Part shown: positions 62,822 through 64,000 of the stretch, piece by piece | Layout of the letters: every line of letters begins with the position of its first letter | Numbering within the stretch: the stretch's first letter is position 1 | Origin: Methylocapsa sp. S129 | GTDB taxonomy: Bacteria > Pseudomonadota > Alphaproteobacteria > Rhizobiales > Beijerinckiaceae | Length of the DNA: 64,000 nucleotides | Assembly (NCBI RefSeq): GCF_009765995.1 | Contig: NZ_LMUI01000030.1 | Span: forward strand, 383,979 to 447,978 | Direction: 5' to 3' | Position numbers and translations under genes: made by a program | The notes under the pieces: model-generated | The model's input: only the letters and a program-made list of their open reading frames with translations | What the model was told of the DNA's origin: nothing | Database searches by the model: none

Positions 62822-63709
62822 ATGGCAGGTCAGGCTTTCGACGATCGCGACGGTTTGATCTGGATGGACGGGCAGCTCCTCCCCTGGCGCGACGCCAAGG
62901 TCCATGTGCTGACCCATGCGATGCATTACGGCAGCGCGGTTTTCGAAGGCGAGCGCGCCTATGGCGGCGCCATTTTCAAATCGACCCAGCATTCCGAGCG
63001 CCTGCGCGAATCGGCGCGCATCCTTGATTTCGAAGTGCCCTATTCGGCCGCCCAGATCGACGCCGCCAAGGCGCTGGTGCTGGAGAAGAACGGCTTTGTC
63101 GACGCCTATGTGCGCCCGCTCGCCTGGCGCGGCTCGGAAATGATGGGCGTCTCCGCCCAGAACAACACGATCCATCTCGCGATCGCCGCCTGGGTCTGGC
63201 CGAGCTATTTCGACCCCGCGCAGCGCATGAAAGGCATCCGCCTCGACATCGCCGAATATCGCCGGCCCGACCCCGCGACCGCCCCCTCCCGTTCGAAAGC
63301 GGCGGGCCTTTATATGATCTGCACGATCTCCAAACATAAGGCGGAGCGCAAGGGCTACGCCGATGCGCTGATGCTCGACTGGCAGGGCCGCGTCGCCGAA
63401 TGCACCGGCGCCAATGTGTTCTTCGTGCAGAACGGCGCCATCCATACGCCGACCGCCGATTGTTTCCTCGACGGCATCACGCGCCAGACGGCGATCGAAC
63501 TGGCGCGCCGGCGCGGCTTCGAAGTCGTTGAGCGCCGCATCATGCCCGACGAGCTCGCCTCGTTCAGCGAATGCTTCATCACAGGAACCGCCGCGGAAAT
63601 CACGCCGGTCGGCGAAATCGGCCCGCATCATTACAAGCCGGGCACGATCACGAGCACGCTGATCGACGACTACACCGCCGAAGTGAAGCCGAAATCGAAG
63701 GCGGCGTGA
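62822..63709 (+). CDS. ilvE: Branched-chain-amino-acid aminotransferase
   Basis: Last step of Val, Leu and Ile synthesis. The 295-residue fold-type IV PLP enzyme has VHVLTHAMHYGSAVFEGERA, the PLP Lys in APSRSKAAGLYMICTISKHK, and VAECTGANVFFVQNGAIHTP. GGGGAGAG precedes the ATG. It is divergent from the MarR/response regulator/kinase operon. D-amino-acid aminotransferase is unlikely given the length and motif set. Confidence 0.93.
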   Translation: MAGQAFDDRDGLIWMDGQLLPWRDAKVHVLTHAMHYGSAVFEGERAYGGAIFKSTQHSERLRESARILDFEVPYSAAQIDAAKALVLEKNGFVDAYVRPLAWRGSEMMGVSAQNNTIHLAIAAWVWPSYFDPAQRMKGIRLDIAEYRRPDPATAPSRSKAAGLYMICTISKHKAERKGYADALMLDWQGRVAECTGANVFFVQNGAIHTPTADCFLDGITRQTAIELARRRGFEVVERRIMPDELASFSECFITGTAAEITPVGEIGPHHYKPGTITSTLIDDYTAEVKPKSKAA

Positions 63710-63721
63710 ATCTGTTTAAGC

Positions 63722-63748
63722 CCTTCTCCCGCCTTCGGCGGGAGAAGG
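63722..63748 (+). terminator. Hairpin after ilvE, part of family D repeat
   Basis: CCTTCTCCCGCC (63722-63733) pairs perfectly with GGCGGGAGAAGG (63737-63748) around TTC, 12 bp after the ilvE stop. No T-run follows, so it may stop transcription only weakly. Confidence 0.45.
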
Positions 63749-63929
63749 TGGCCTTTGCGTGAGCAAAGGTCGCGGACGAATGCTGCGCATTCGCCTTGAG
63801 ATGAGGGCCGGAAAGCTGGGCGCGACCTAAACCGCCGCGTCCTCATGAGGACCATCACGCCGAGAGGCCCTCATCCCACGGCGAATGCGAAGCATTCGTC
63901 CGGATGCTCCGCATGACACCTTCTCCCGC
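63738..63929. repeat. Family D repeat element
   Basis: Ends GCGGGAGAAGGTG (63738-63750) and CACCTTCTCCCGC (63917-63929) are inverted. Inside, GAATGCTGCGCATTCG and GAATGCGAAGCATTCG hairpins and ATGAGGGCC / GGCCCTCAT segments pair. Repeats with GGGAGAAGGTG...GATGAGGGCC are, from memory, common in Rhizobiales. The last 70 bp of the window show no gene. Confidence 0.7.
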
Positions 63930-64000
63930 TTCGCGCTACGGGATTCACACGAGTGATTTGCGTTGAGCGATTGCATATCCTTCGATCAAGTCGGCCAATC

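Overview
The window is chromosomal DNA of high G+C content, coding-dense on both strands. It looks like an alphaproteobacterium of the Hyphomicrobiales (Rhizobiales), perhaps near the Beijerinckiaceae/Methylocystaceae. The reasons are family content (TIGR02301, TIGR01459 HAD, DUF6101, DUF2059 next to gor and rpiA, MmyB-type regulator, class I fumarase), an alphaproteobacterial SOS box (GTTC-N7-GTTC) before recA, and the style of the dispersed palindromic repeats. The genus is inferred, not shown. No rRNA, tRNA, CRISPR array, transposase or prophage gene was seen.

Layout: 0-5 kb has a diguanylate cyclase, aroQ, a DUF4239 membrane protein, a J-domain protein, an RT0821-type lipoprotein with a problematic 5' end, and pdxH. 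5-12 kb has two paralogous small secreted proteins, an SDR, a NUDIX hydrolase (apparent CTG start) overlapping a TIGR02301 gene, an ICMT-like methyltransferase, a PRC-barrel protein and an adenylate cyclase-TPR protein. 12-24 kb has a TMEM175-like channel, a beta-oxidation-type operon (acyl-CoA dehydrogenase, crotonase, SDR), threonylcarbamoyl-AMP synthase, a LysR regulator, the gor-DUF2059-rpiA cluster and recA. 24-27 kb is a gene-poor, palindrome-rich stretch with small hypothetical genes, including a convergent pair of related proteins. 27-36 kb carries proB, proA and proC separated by other genes, plus eda, a Kef-type antiporter, PsiF, ubiK and ybjN. 36-41 kb has two SDRs divergent from an MmyB-type regulator, a TetR regulator, a GNAT, DUF6101 and a LysE exporter. 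41-52 kb is metabolic: AMP nucleosidase, two RidA proteins, DUF1993, GFA enzyme, fumarase, CitE-like lyase, aminotransferase, mscL and a YeiH-type exporter. 52-59 kb is lspA-ileS // ribF-MaoC-HAD, with an Xre-RES toxin-antitoxin module lodged between ileS and ribF. 59-64 kb has a CsaA-like protein, trxA, a MarR/OmpR/histidine kinase operon and a divergent branched-chain aminotransferase.

The most notable points are the Xre-RES pair, whose two genes are separated by about 490 bp of nested repeat DNA that ends exactly at the toxin GTG start; a repeat family (A) present three times with conserved inverted ends; several very long perfect palindromes (31-bp and 35-bp arms); and two genes whose reading frames have no ATG, GTG or TTG start covering the conserved N-terminus.
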